Shown: in pieces, positions 28,030 through 36,429 of the stretch
How the letters are laid out: every line of letters starts with the position of its first letter
Numbering within the stretch: the stretch's first letter is position 1
IMG/VR virus record: IMGVR_UViG_3300025913_000045
Location: 1 to 54,659 of that record
DNA length: 54,659 nucleotides
Source of the DNA: a virus
Direction: 5' to 3' (one strand)
Made by a program: the position numbers and the translations under genes
The notes under the pieces: generated by a model
Databases searched by the model: none
What the model was told of the DNA's origin: nothing
The model's input: only the letters and a program-made list of their open reading frames with translations

Positions 28030-28665
28030 TTAATAAAACTCACTATCGGCCGCACTCGGCGTAGGTGCATTGGTATATTGAAATTGCAACTGTGTAAATG
28101 CCTTAGCCAACATCGGCTCTAACTTTTGGATATTCTTAACATAAGCCGGGTATAAAAAAGGTTGCGGCTTTAACCCGTTTTTCAGAATGCTACGCGCAAT
28201 TGCATACGCCGTTGATTCATCTAAATCCCTTTTATTACCGCGCCCTATCCGTGTACGTGTGCTAACCTGGTACGCGCCAATAGGATTAATTCCATGTCGT
28301 TTTACCCACCCTGTCAATGCCAACACGAACGCCGCAAAATCGCCACCACTTGCGCCTTTAAACTCACTTGCAACATCAGCCATTTCTGCCGGTACCTCAA
28401 CCTTTCCGCCTGTCCCAAACTCCTGAAACGGGCTTTCCGGGGCGTTCGCGTTAATTGTTGCAATTGCGCTGGTATCAGTAACAACCATATCCTTTGCAAT
28501 CATTTGTCGGATATTACCCAAGTCTGCCGGGGCGTTAATCTTTGCATCAACAACAATCATATCTGCCACCGCGCCAACAATCGCATTGGCATACCTCGCA
28601 CCGTCAACGCTTATACGTTTAAGGTCGCTGATTAGTTCGGGTATGCCTGTTATGGTGACGCTCAT
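28030..28665 (-). CDS. HK97 gp10-like neck/tail-completion protein, 211 aa
   Basis: Starts with MSVTITGIPELISDLKRISVDG and has NAPADLGNIRQMI (about residues 50-62) and SPFQEFGTGGKVEVP (78-92), typical of the HK97 gp10-like family of tail completion proteins. The C-terminal portion (NGLKPQPFLYPAYVKN) is also family-typical. Overlaps the previous ORF by 4 nt. Confidence 0.82.
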   Translation of the reverse strand: MSVTITGIPELISDLKRISVDGARYANAIVGAVADMIVVDAKINAPADLGNIRQMIAKDMVVTDTSAIATINANAPESPFQEFGTGGKVEVPAEMADVASEFKGASGGDFAAFVLALTGWVKRHGINPIGAYQVSTRTRIGRGNKRDLDESTAYAIARSILKNGLKPQPFLYPAYVKNIQKLEPMLAKAFTQLQFQYTNAPTPSAADSEFY

Positions 28666-28841
28666 TTTATGATGACCTCGCTCGTTACTTCAACCGTTAA
28701 TTCATTATCTCCGCTTTGAATAAACCGCATGCCGTGAAACTTTTGCTCAATATTTAAATTGGTTAACACAAACCGTTCACCATTTTCGTTTATAAATACA
28801 GCTGTTTTATCGGCTACATTTTTCGCCTGTTCGTCTGTCAT
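28662..28841 (-). CDS. Hypothetical protein, 59 aa
   Basis: MTDEQAKNVADKTAVFINENG... a small two-strand protein; overlaps its neighbours by 4 nt on each side (ATGA pattern), which makes it a genuine coupled gene in the connector block. Function unknown. Confidence 0.6.
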   Translation of the reverse strand: MTDEQAKNVADKTAVFINENGERFVLTNLNIEQKFHGMRFIQSGDNELTVEVTSEVIIK

Positions 28842-29242
28842 GCCCTTTTAACCCCCAATACAAATACAAAATTCCTATCCTTATAAACCTTATCATCCAA
28901 ATTCTGAAACGTCACCTTTGCACCCGGCCAGTACGGTAATATTGAATGAACAGTATAAATATCGCCGGGTGTATTCAAGTCCTCAAATATCATATCCTTT
29001 GTAGGTGTGAAAAATGAACGAAAACGGATTGTTAAAATCTTGCTTTCATTCAACACCGATGCATATGCTTCCAAACTCGCTTGCTGATATTGGCGTATAG
29101 GCTCTAATCCGCCCCATGTTACATCGCCACCGGTATCATTAACCACTACAGGCGATTCGGTAGATGTAGCGCCGCCGTATTGGTCTGTAGTGCTATTGAG
29201 TTTCGCAAAGCGGATGCGATGGTTGAATTTGGCGGGATTCAT
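28838..29242 (-). CDS. Head-tail adaptor/stopper (SPP1 gp16-like), 134 aa
   Basis: Begins NPAKFNHRIRF and has DQYGGATSTE then VWGG-like VTWGGLEPIRQYQQASLEAYASVLN and ILTIRFRS: the SPP1 gp16-type head completion fold. It sits two genes from the gp6-like connector, as in HK97-type phages. Confidence 0.8.
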   Translation of the reverse strand: MNPAKFNHRIRFAKLNSTTDQYGGATSTESPVVVNDTGGDVTWGGLEPIRQYQQASLEAYASVLNESKILTIRFRSFFTPTKDMIFEDLNTPGDIYTVHSILPYWPGAKVTFQNLDDKVYKDRNFVFVLGVKRA

Positions 29243-29485
29243 TTAAAACAAAAGTTTTATTAATTGTTTGATATGCGAAAGCGTTACGTTTTTTATAGCG
29301 TAACATCCGGATGATGTTGCTGTGTGAAAATTAAAATCTAACCTACTACCCCCATAATCCGTTATAATACATGTATAGTTATATACACCAGTAAATGATT
29401 TTTTATACGAACGGAATGTATTATTCGATACAGTACTTTCAAATCCTTCGTTAATTACGCTGTTTAATACTCTAAAGCTTTCCAT
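29243..29485 (-). CDS. Hypothetical protein, 80 aa
   Basis: Wedged between two connector genes with no spacing, so it is expressed with them. Beta-rich, Ser/Thr/Tyr-rich. No family recognised; it may be an accreted moron or a small structural part. Confidence 0.55.
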   Translation of the reverse strand: MESFRVLNSVINEGFESTVSNNTFRSYKKSFTGVYNYTCIITDYGGSRLDFNFHTATSSGCYAIKNVTLSHIKQLIKLLF

Positions 29486-29487
29486 AG

Positions 29488-30042
29488 TTATAATATCGTC
29501 GCAAATCTCCTATAATTTGTCAATAACAAACCAACACTACTCAATAATTCCTCTTTTGTAGCTTCCCTATTTTCGTACGCGCTGGCTATAATTTCTTTTG
29601 CAGCGGTAATTAGATCGTTTGGAATGTCGCCAACGGTAGTATACCCAACATCGAGAGTTAACACATAATTTTGCGTACAACCTGATAAATTATATACATC
29701 AGGTGCAAAGAATTGATTATTATAATCAGTATACCAATAACCATTGCCCCAAAATAATTCCGTACGCAGCGACATCCATTTATATTTAACCGTGTAAATA
29801 TTTGTATCGGCGCTATCATGGTTAATGACTGAATATCCGTTTAATGGATATTGATACGCTTCGTAAAAAACCCTTGAAGTGTAAACCAATTCATCACGCT
29901 GATATAGCCGGTAATTAGTAGCCTGTTCAACCATTGCAATAGCCGCCGATATAAGCGAAGTTATCAGTGCGTCATCATCACCAAAATCTACTTTGATGTA
30001 ATTTTTAGCATCTGATAGGGATATGATATCGAGTGGGGTCAT
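29488..30042 (-). CDS. Head-tail connector (HK97 gp6-like), 184 aa
   Basis: SLSDAKNYIKVDFGDDDALITSLISAAIAMVEQATNY (about residues 7-45) is the classic gp6/gp15-like adaptor start, and the C-terminal ELLSSVGLLLTNYRR fits. It binds the portal to begin the neck. Its ATG overlaps the preceding stop (ATGA). Confidence 0.85.
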   Translation of the reverse strand: MTPLDIISLSDAKNYIKVDFGDDDALITSLISAAIAMVEQATNYRLYQRDELVYTSRVFYEAYQYPLNGYSVINHDSADTNIYTVKYKWMSLRTELFWGNGYWYTDYNNQFFAPDVYNLSGCTQNYVLTLDVGYTTVGDIPNDLITAAKEIIASAYENREATKEELLSSVGLLLTNYRRFATIL

Positions 30043-30215
30043 ACTAATTCCGGATGATTTTTCATGTATTCTTTTTTGGCGAAAATTATATCCCGTTCAA
30101 TTCGTCTGTGTTTTTCTTGAAGTTGCTTTAATGTTACTTCGCCTGATATAATTTTTGATATTAGTTGTTTCATTGGCTCAATATCGCTTAGAAAACTTTC
30201 ACTTACAATTACCAT
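30039..30215 (-). CDS. Hypothetical protein, 58 aa
   Basis: A helical, basic and acidic protein (KQLISKIISGEVTLKQLQEKHRRIERD). Overlaps both neighbours; it links the glycosyltransferase cassette to the connector genes. Unknown function. Confidence 0.55.
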   Translation of the reverse strand: MVIVSESFLSDIEPMKQLISKIISGEVTLKQLQEKHRRIERDIIFAKKEYMKNHPELV

Positions 30216-31243
30216 GCCTTTATCTTACTAATCCATTCATTCAATTTAACCATCTCACCCGCACTACCATGGGCGCAAAAATCAGCCCTTTGTTTACTTA
30301 GTTTCGATGCCAAATTATACGCTGATTCATTTTCTATCAAATATATAATTTTATTCGCATAACCTTGTATATCACCTCGCGAAATAAATATCCCTGCGTA
30401 CGATAGGTTTTCTTCAATACCTGGTGTTTTATTGGCTATAACAGGTATACCATACGTCAACGCTTCGGCGCAAGCCTGTGAATAGCTTTCAAATTGCGAT
30501 GGTGCTATAAGGATTTTGGTTTGGGTATACACGGCACCCATATCAGTACCGTTAGGCAGGTAACGCAGGTTTGTTAACCCCTCATGCACAACCTGGTCTT
30601 GATACCCGCCTAATACACCTAAAAATTGCACATTAGGCAGTAGTTTTGCTAATTCTACTAATACGTGACCGCCTTTGTTTAACGAGCAGTTGATTAGGGT
30701 AACGGTTTTGGCCTGTGGGTGTTGTTGCGCTGGCTTACGGCCCCGTTTTAAGGTTGGCGAAATCCTTTCGTTTGGCTGCTTTATCACAGGATGCACTACA
30801 ATGCTATCATACTGCCCGAACGTATTAAACAGCTCATTTCGCAAATTATACGAGTTGTAAATCACGTGTAACATCTCCGGTGGGCTATGCTTTGTCGGAT
30901 AACCAGTTGAGTTATTGTGCGCAATAAATATAAGCGGCTTTTTATGTCGGAATGCTATGTTATACCCTAACGGTGTGCCTAACAACTGCGTCACCATTAT
31001 ATCAGCCCATTCATAATGTTCGGTATTGGTGATAAACATTTGATGCGGTGAACCTTGCGGCATGCACTCGATACCGTTGTGGGTGTACTGGTTCTCGCTT
31101 CCTACTATTGCGCGTATAATGTGTCCCTGTTGCTGTAGGTAGGTGCATAATCGGGACAGGTAGACTTCGCCGCCGCTGATTCCAGCCGTATCTGGTTCGT
31201 GTTGGTGGAACCAATTGTATGGGAGTAATAATATATTGCTCAT
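30209..31243 (-). CDS. GT4-family glycosyltransferase, 344 aa
   Basis: GT-B type: N-terminal Rossmann part (SGGEVYLSRLCTYLQQQGHIIRAIVG), NSYNLRNEL (about 130-138), then the sugar-nucleotide domain with VTLINCSLNKGGHVLVELAKLLPNVQFLGVLGGYQ and APSQFESYSQACAEALTYGIPVIA, including the conserved E-x7-E motif of GT4. It lies among virion genes, so it may glycosylate phage particles or alter the host surface polysaccharide; not determinable here. Confidence 0.82.
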   Translation of the reverse strand: MSNILLLPYNWFHQHEPDTAGISGGEVYLSRLCTYLQQQGHIIRAIVGSENQYTHNGIECMPQGSPHQMFITNTEHYEWADIMVTQLLGTPLGYNIAFRHKKPLIFIAHNNSTGYPTKHSPPEMLHVIYNSYNLRNELFNTFGQYDSIVVHPVIKQPNERISPTLKRGRKPAQQHPQAKTVTLINCSLNKGGHVLVELAKLLPNVQFLGVLGGYQDQVVHEGLTNLRYLPNGTDMGAVYTQTKILIAPSQFESYSQACAEALTYGIPVIANKTPGIEENLSYAGIFISRGDIQGYANKIIYLIENESAYNLASKLSKQRADFCAHGSAGEMVKLNEWISKIKAW

Positions 31244-31686
31244 ATATCTATCAACCCGCTTTCTCCAATTGCCATTGATGGCTTTTCCATAAAGAATAAC
31301 TGTTCTGATTTTAGCTTGCTGAAAACCATAATTTCAGCAATGGCGGTTGTGATATGGATTTTAGTAAGTTTAAAAACAGAACCGTCTTGCGTATCCCACC
31401 AAAAGTTATAATATCCGTCGCCTAATTGCTCAAAAGTTATATTACACACACCGAATGGTGTTTCAACCTGTGGGCGTATCGGATGAAAGCAACTGCCATA
31501 TTGCGAAAAGTAAAAGCATTTAGATTGCGATATTTGTGCCAATTCAAGTTCGGTTAACTCATACTTGCAGGTATACTGATATATACTTTCGGAATCGGTT
31601 TGGTTAATAGCAATAGGCAAAACGCGGTATTGCGGCTGTCCTTTGCCTAATTTGCCTGTTTGTTGAGGAAATTCTATAGGGTTCAT
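31240..31686 (-). CDS. Hypothetical protein of the glyco-cassette, 148 aa
   Basis: Beta-rich protein without a signal peptide, containing several aromatic strands (YSFSQYGSCFH-like, YYNFWWDTQDG) that could bind sugar. Overlaps the GT4 gene by 4 nt and follows the GT2 fusion by 3 nt. Function unknown; possibly a modified structural protein of the virion. Confidence 0.6.
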   Translation of the reverse strand: MNPIEFPQQTGKLGKGQPQYRVLPIAINQTDSESIYQYTCKYELTELELAQISQSKCFYFSQYGSCFHPIRPQVETPFGVCNITFEQLGDGYYNFWWDTQDGSVFKLTKIHITTAIAEIMVFSKLKSEQLFFMEKPSMAIGESGLIDI

Positions 31687-31689
31687 AAT

Positions 31690-33600
31690 TTATACTTCAA
31701 ATATAAAATCCTTATTAGTCCATAATTCTCTGGTGTGCTCAAAATCTCTCTCTCCCCATGTTCTGCGCTTATACACATATACTGGCTTATTTAGCGTCAT
31801 CAACTCCAATAAATACATAATAGCTGTGTTGGCAGTGTGTATTTCTTGCGCTAATTCGCAAATATATAACCAATCAATTAGCGAAAACCTGTCAATTTCA
31901 CGCATTTCAACGATTGGATAAGATGAATTAATAGCAGTAGTTACTTTATACCCGTGTTCTTTTGCTGCGAAATTGCGGTTAACAAGCGTAAACTTATCAC
32001 TTGGTTTTAAATTCAAATACATTAACAATGTCGATTCAGAAACCCTATCGCGATGCCAATATAAATTACGCCATGTTAAATAATTATGCCCGTACAATTC
32101 ATATTTACTTTGCATGCACCGCGTCAAATCCCTGTGCATGTTTTCAGAGGCGAAACGGTACGGAACTAATTGCCCGTAATTGGTATGCGTCATATTTCGG
32201 CTATCATACGGCAAATTAAGCGTATCCATATCCCGGAAGTCAATATCGGGAAAGTGCTTTGCGATATTCATATACTCGCTAACAATGGGCCATATAACTG
32301 TATTGCCCTCGTTTATTAATTCACGTATCATAGGGATTAAAAATAGTATATCCCCAAGTCCTCTGAATTGATTTGGTAGATAGGTTCGGCGTGTTGCCGC
32401 TGGTTTAATAACCCTACTCCCATGTTTTCCAAACTGCTCACCCAAATTCTTATCCGGCTGCATATAACCCTCAAAAGAGAATCGTTCTGCAACCTCAACC
32501 GGCGCAAACTTAATCCCGTACTTAGCTTCCAAATAAGGCCGATACGTCCTGCAAATATGGTGGTCTTCAGGGTGGTGGAATTGGATATGTGGGTCAGTAG
32601 CAACTATTTCCATTAATCTCCGTGAGCGCAATGAGAAGCCACCGTTGCCGACTGCCATTCCATCGTTATAATGCCACGGAGCGCCTATGTAGTCGTATTG
32701 CAACCAATCGTTATCCCACGATTGCCAGTTGTGAACGTAGCCGTCGTGTTGGCAAATAAGCATGTGGGAGGTTGTGACGTGCTTGTATAATTCCTTTACG
32801 CAGAACTCGCTGTATTGCTCTTTTGAACTGATTGAATGGGTGATTTGCTTAACATCGCCAAACCTTATCCATTTAGTGCAAATATCCATTGCGGTTTTCA
32901 GACGTTCGTGTTGTGAGTCAACTCCAATAAGGGTAACATCAGGCAAATCCCAATAATAGAAATCGTCGGCAACGTCCGGGGCTTCGGTGTGTCCCATTGA
33001 ACTATCAAAGCCGATGTGTTGAATGACGGATTGTTTGAGGCAGTATGCGCCACCCGCCAATATACAGGCGTTATGGTCGAAATTACCCAGCATGTTTAAT
33101 GCTGGTTTTAAATATGATTCGTAAGCCTCTTTATCAATGCAGAAATTTATACCACCTACAGATTGTTTTCGATATGCAAAATTATATTCATTTAATATTT
33201 TATGCCTATCAGTTCCATTTGCGTTTTTAGTTACAGAATGAAAACCGGTTAATAACATCCCTTTTTCGTGCGCCCCCAGCAACCTATCCACAAAATCCGG
33301 CCTAACAATTGCATCGCTGTCGAGGTTGATGACGATGTCGAAGCCATGTGAAAATGCGTATTCATACCCAACGGTTAGTGAGTACTTAATCCCACTATTA
33401 ACATCGTTTATAAATGAAACCGTTTTAACGGCAAAAATTATAAAGTTTGAAATTAGCTTGTGGGTTTCCTTATCAGTGCTGCAATCATCAACAATTATTA
33501 TTTTATCTATTTTTGACAAATCAGCGCGTTCTAAGCTCCAAAGGGTTTGGCGGAGGTATTGGGGCCTATTGTATGTACAAATCAACAAAGCTACTTTCAT
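31690..33600 (-). CDS. Multi-domain glycosyltransferase (GT2 + DUF5672 + C-terminal GT-B-like), 636 aa
   Basis: Residues 1-235 are a GT2/GT-A domain (ALLICTYNRP, IIVDDCS at 35-41, LDSDAIVR with DSD at 94-96). Residues about 240-395 resemble DUF5672 (HDGYVHNWQSWDNDWLQYDYIGAPWHYNDGMAVGNGGFSLRS). Residues about 405-636 begin LPNQFRGLGDILFLIPMIREL, as in ADP-heptose-type GT-B enzymes, and may be a third domain. Such fusions modify long or branched glycans. Second gene pair of the embedded cassette. Confidence 0.78.
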   Translation of the reverse strand: MKVALLICTYNRPQYLRQTLWSLERADLSKIDKIIIVDDCSTDKETHKLISNFIIFAVKTVSFINDVNSGIKYSLTVGYEYAFSHGFDIVINLDSDAIVRPDFVDRLLGAHEKGMLLTGFHSVTKNANGTDRHKILNEYNFAYRKQSVGGINFCIDKEAYESYLKPALNMLGNFDHNACILAGGAYCLKQSVIQHIGFDSSMGHTEAPDVADDFYYWDLPDVTLIGVDSQHERLKTAMDICTKWIRFGDVKQITHSISSKEQYSEFCVKELYKHVTTSHMLICQHDGYVHNWQSWDNDWLQYDYIGAPWHYNDGMAVGNGGFSLRSRRLMEIVATDPHIQFHHPEDHHICRTYRPYLEAKYGIKFAPVEVAERFSFEGYMQPDKNLGEQFGKHGSRVIKPAATRRTYLPNQFRGLGDILFLIPMIRELINEGNTVIWPIVSEYMNIAKHFPDIDFRDMDTLNLPYDSRNMTHTNYGQLVPYRFASENMHRDLTRCMQSKYELYGHNYLTWRNLYWHRDRVSESTLLMYLNLKPSDKFTLVNRNFAAKEHGYKVTTAINSSYPIVEMREIDRFSLIDWLYICELAQEIHTANTAIMYLLELMTLNKPVYVYKRRTWGERDFEHTRELWTNKDFIFEV

Positions 33601-34355
33601 TTGTTATCAATTATATAATGGCCGTTAGGTATATCCGGATATTGACTTTTGTTTTCGGTGGTTACTTTGGTTATGGTTGGCTTATGGTCTTCTAAATGAA
33701 ACTTACCGTCTTTTATTGATTTATCAAAGCAACCCGGCATAAATACATCGCCATCGCCATTCGGAACGCCAAATTGCACATTAATTGTATGCTTTTTAGC
33801 CTCTTTCCATGCGTTTTGTAGCTCTTCCATTTGCGACTTGCTTAACCCTGTCTTTATATCCACTTTCTCACAAACCACCACAAAACTATTATTAAAATCA
33901 GGCCCGGAAACATAAACCTTATGCCCCAATCCGTCTAAATAAGCCTCAATTTCGCTGCCGTTAAAGCTGTGAATATGCTTACGGTTGCTTGACGGGTGCC
34001 AATATGATTGCGATGCGTGCGGTAGGTATAGAAACAGAATGCCACCGATTCGGATTTTTGATAGCCAGTAATCAATAACATCGTACCAGTTACGTTGCAC
34101 ATGCTCTAAACAGTGTGAAGAAAATATATAGTCAACTTCACCCGATGGTAATTTCATTGCATCCCATTGCGCGTCGATTGACGGTTCAATACCAATTGCG
34201 CCGGGTAACATCCATGCTTCTTTTGAATATCCGATGTCGTAGCCTTTACCTATGCAGTGATATTGTGATAATGGCAATATCCATCTTGCTGCATTACCCT
34301 CGGCTTGCCATGATGGGTATTTTTTGTTTTGGTGAGTGATGAAGTTTAATGGCAT
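33597..34355 (-). CDS. SAM-dependent methyltransferase of the glyco-cassette, 252 aa
   Basis: Residues 75-105 contain VDYIFSSHCLEHVQRNWYDVIDYWLSKIRIGGILFLYLP, the class I methyltransferase post-motif pattern (EHV, then GG-LF). The N-terminal GKGYDIGYS and IGIEPS resemble motif I/II with weakened glycines. The end (ITKVTTENKSQYPD) is an extra tail. Likely O-methylates sugar or another glycan residue; substrate inferred from neighbours. Confidence 0.72.
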   Translation of the reverse strand: MPLNFITHQNKKYPSWQAEGNAARWILPLSQYHCIGKGYDIGYSKEAWMLPGAIGIEPSIDAQWDAMKLPSGEVDYIFSSHCLEHVQRNWYDVIDYWLSKIRIGGILFLYLPHASQSYWHPSSNRKHIHSFNGSEIEAYLDGLGHKVYVSGPDFNNSFVVVCEKVDIKTGLSKSQMEELQNAWKEAKKHTINVQFGVPNGDGDVFMPGCFDKSIKDGKFHLEDHKPTITKVTTENKSQYPDIPNGHYIIDNK

Positions 34356-34356
34356 G

Positions 34357-34644
34357 TTACATTCTCATTAACAGTTCATAAGGTACGCCAAATGCGTTAC
34401 AAATAGCTCGTTCGTCGCTAATACCCATAGGCAACCATTCAATCGGCTGGTCAATTGGTATAAGCGGTATACGCAAATCTTCTTTTTGCTGTTCGGTTAA
34501 CACTCGGCGCTTTGCATTGTCGTATCCACACGTCATTGTGTTTGTATTTAACGACCGCTTTAATTCGGCAATATCTTTTTGCCTTTGTACCACATCGCAA
34601 AATGCCGCTAATGGCGATACGCCGTAGGTTGGTTTACTTTCCAT
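34357..34644 (-). CDS. Portal-C-terminus-like remnant protein, 95 aa
   Basis: Residues 48-95 (LTEQQKEDLRIPLIPIDQPI, then EWLPMGIS and ICNAFGVPYELL) resemble a core part of phage portal proteins, compare the real portal around ICNAYHVPITLM. It has no clip or stem, so it is probably a fragment left by recombination, or a small protein that reuses this element. Follows the ribbon-helix-helix gene with an 11-nt overlap. Confidence 0.45.
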   Translation of the reverse strand: MESKPTYGVSPLAAFCDVVQRQKDIAELKRSLNTNTMTCGYDNAKRRVLTEQQKEDLRIPLIPIDQPIEWLPMGISDERAICNAFGVPYELLMRM

Positions 34645-34804
34645 ACTCTTTCTTTTCTACAGGTTTACCCTCTTGTTTGGTGACGTGTTTCTCTAATACC
34701 TTGCCGATGTGATTTGACGCGGTAATGGCGTTTTCTTTGGCCTGTTCCTCAACTGCATCTTTTACCCATTGTGGAACCCTTGCATGTATGACTACTTTTT
34801 GCAT
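34634..34804 (-). CDS. Ribbon-helix-helix DNA-binding protein, 56 aa
   Basis: MQKVVIHARVPQWVKDAVEE... forms a beta strand then two helices (residues 3-44), the pattern of Arc/MetJ-type regulators. Too short for the usual 60-aa cut-off but well supported. It opens the glyco-cassette unit; a 14-bp palindrome covers its -7 box and may be its own operator. Confidence 0.7.
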   Translation of the reverse strand: MQKVVIHARVPQWVKDAVEEQAKENAITASNHIGKVLEKHVTKQEGKPVEKKEYGK

Positions 34805-34807
34805 GAA

Positions 34808-34823
34808 ACAAATGTATACATTT
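34808..34823 (-). promoter_or_regulatory. Leaderless promoter box with a 14-bp palindromic operator
   Basis: On the minus strand TACATTTG (34816-34809) is a perfect TAnnTTTG ending 4 nt before the ATG at 34804. AAATGTATACATTT (34810-34823) is a perfect palindrome that covers this box, as expected for autorepression by the ribbon-helix-helix protein. A -33 TTG is not clear. Confidence 0.6.
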
Positions 34824-34851
34824 TTATCAATAGGTTATATACGCTTTTTTA

Positions 34852-34890
34852 AAATAAAAAAATGGCCGCGCCTCTCAAAGCACAGCCATT
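34852..34890 (-). terminator. Second terminator after the capsid gene
   Basis: AATGGC (34861-34866) pairs with GCCATT (34885-34890); on the minus strand it is followed by TTTTTTATTTT. Tandem to the stronger terminator at 34926-34957. Confidence 0.55.
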
Positions 34891-34925
34891 AAAAACAAAA
34901 ATCTCAGATATGAAAAACGAATATA

Positions 34926-34957
34926 CAAAAAATCCGGCAACTTCACAGCGCCGGATT
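34926..34957 (-). terminator. Terminator of the capsid/head unit
   Basis: AATCCGGC (34931-34938) pairs with GCCGGATT (34950-34957), perfect 8-bp stem with an 11-nt loop; on the minus strand it is followed by TTTTTG. It separates the head genes from the downstream glyco-cassette. Confidence 0.82.
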
Positions 34958-34985
34958 CCCCCTATTACAAAACCAATTAAAAATA

Positions 34986-36422
34986 TTACGAACCTGGGTT
35001 TACAAAGGTGCCATGTATGAATGCATCGCTATAAAAAACGGGCAATGCTACCCTTCCCTCAACTCTCACAGTTATCTGATTATTCTTAACGTTATCCCCG
35101 TCCTGCTCAAAGAACTCAACGATTGGATCTTCGCGGAATAGCAACATAGCGCCTTTATCAAAGTCACCGGTTAAGAATGTATTGTCAACCTGTGCAGTTG
35201 ATTTCCAAACAGGTGCACCGGCAATGTTAAGCTGGTTGTTCTGCATTGAAACCATGCCTAAGCCAGGTAATGAATAGATACCGGAAGTTGAACCGCTCGA
35301 TTGTGATAACAGTATATCGTTATAACCGCGAGGGCGTAACAGAACGCCGTCGACGTTATGGTTCAATTCCTCTACAACGCTCATTGCGTCAACAAGCATT
35401 TCAACTGATTTAGTGCGTCCCGGTACATAAGCGATTGAGTTTGCCGAGGCATACAAACCAAGTAATTGCCCGTTTGCGCCTGTGCCGCTCAATATTTGGG
35501 TATCTTCAGCATCAAGGTATTTTTGCAGCAACCTTGCAGCCAAAGAAGATTTAAGCGCTGGTATATCATCCAATGATTTGCGGGAAATTTTAACATAACC
35601 AGCAATGAATTGAGATGGCGCACTTGCTTCAGTGTAACGAACGTCAAACTGTGGTTTGGCACCGCTGTTTTCCTGCCATACACCAATCGAACCGTCGAAG
35701 CCAATTTCTTTTAAGAAGTTGTATAGCGATGTTGACATACGGCCAGTTGCTAAAACGTCGCGCATGTGAACGTTACGGTTTGGCAGCATAACAATGCCTG
35801 GCGCTGTTTGCACGTTGGCGGTTGTTAAGTTTGAGATTGAACTCAAGCCCATATCGCCAACAGCCTTTAATTCAAATTGAACCGCAGCGCCTTTCTTTTG
35901 CCCGAATTTTAGAATTGCTTCTTCGTGTTCGTCGATGCCTTTATTTAGGGCTTCGGTGAAAGATATGCCTTTGTTAGCTGCATCTTGGCGCTCACTCCTG
36001 AAACGGTTTATTTCCAAAATTGCGGCTTCATGTTCAGCTGATTTAGTGTTAAAATCTTCGGTTAATTTATCAAGAGCTGACTTAAATTCGCCGTTTTGGT
36101 CAATGAGTTTTTTGGCCTCGTCTTTTAGTTTAGTGTCAAATGCTTCGCGGTCTTCTTTTGATTTGATAGTAAATTTACTTTCCAAGTCAGTGTGCAACCG
36201 GTTAAAAGTTTCCTTAGCCGCCTTTGTTTCGGCTGTATCAGTAGCATCAATAACCAAAAACTCACCTAAAATACCCTGTTTCTGCATGCCTAAAGAAAGC
36301 ACTACTGAACCGGTTAGTAGGATTGCGCCTATCATGTACATATTCGTTCCGAATGCCTGTGCAAGTATTGCCGACATTAACACCGTGAATAAAACGGATG
36401 TGAAAAGTTTAATTAATTTCAT
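34986..36422 (-). CDS. Major capsid protein (HK97 fold) with hydrophobic N-terminus, 478 aa
   Basis: Residues 1-46 carry two strongly hydrophobic helices (LFTSVLFTVLMSAILAQAF and MYMIGAILLTGSVVLSLGM), odd for a capsid protein. About 60-150 is a Lys/Glu-rich coiled coil, the delta domain that scaffolds assembly. From about 180 the HK97 shell domain follows (SISNLTTANVQTAPGIVMLP, then YVKISRKSLDDIPALKSSL, ILSGTGANGQLLGL, and the C-terminal VRVEGRVALPVFYSDAF). The adjacent protease should remove the N-terminal part. Last gene of the head unit, with a terminator 30 bases after the stop. Confidence 0.88.
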   Translation of the reverse strand: MKLIKLFTSVLFTVLMSAILAQAFGTNMYMIGAILLTGSVVLSLGMQKQGILGEFLVIDATDTAETKAAKETFNRLHTDLESKFTIKSKEDREAFDTKLKDEAKKLIDQNGEFKSALDKLTEDFNTKSAEHEAAILEINRFRSERQDAANKGISFTEALNKGIDEHEEAILKFGQKKGAAVQFELKAVGDMGLSSISNLTTANVQTAPGIVMLPNRNVHMRDVLATGRMSTSLYNFLKEIGFDGSIGVWQENSGAKPQFDVRYTEASAPSQFIAGYVKISRKSLDDIPALKSSLAARLLQKYLDAEDTQILSGTGANGQLLGLYASANSIAYVPGRTKSVEMLVDAMSVVEELNHNVDGVLLRPRGYNDILLSQSSGSTSGIYSLPGLGMVSMQNNQLNIAGAPVWKSTAQVDNTFLTGDFDKGAMLLFREDPIVEFFEQDGDNVKNNQITVRVEGRVALPVFYSDAFIHGTFVNPGS

Positions 36423-36429
36423 GTTCTTT

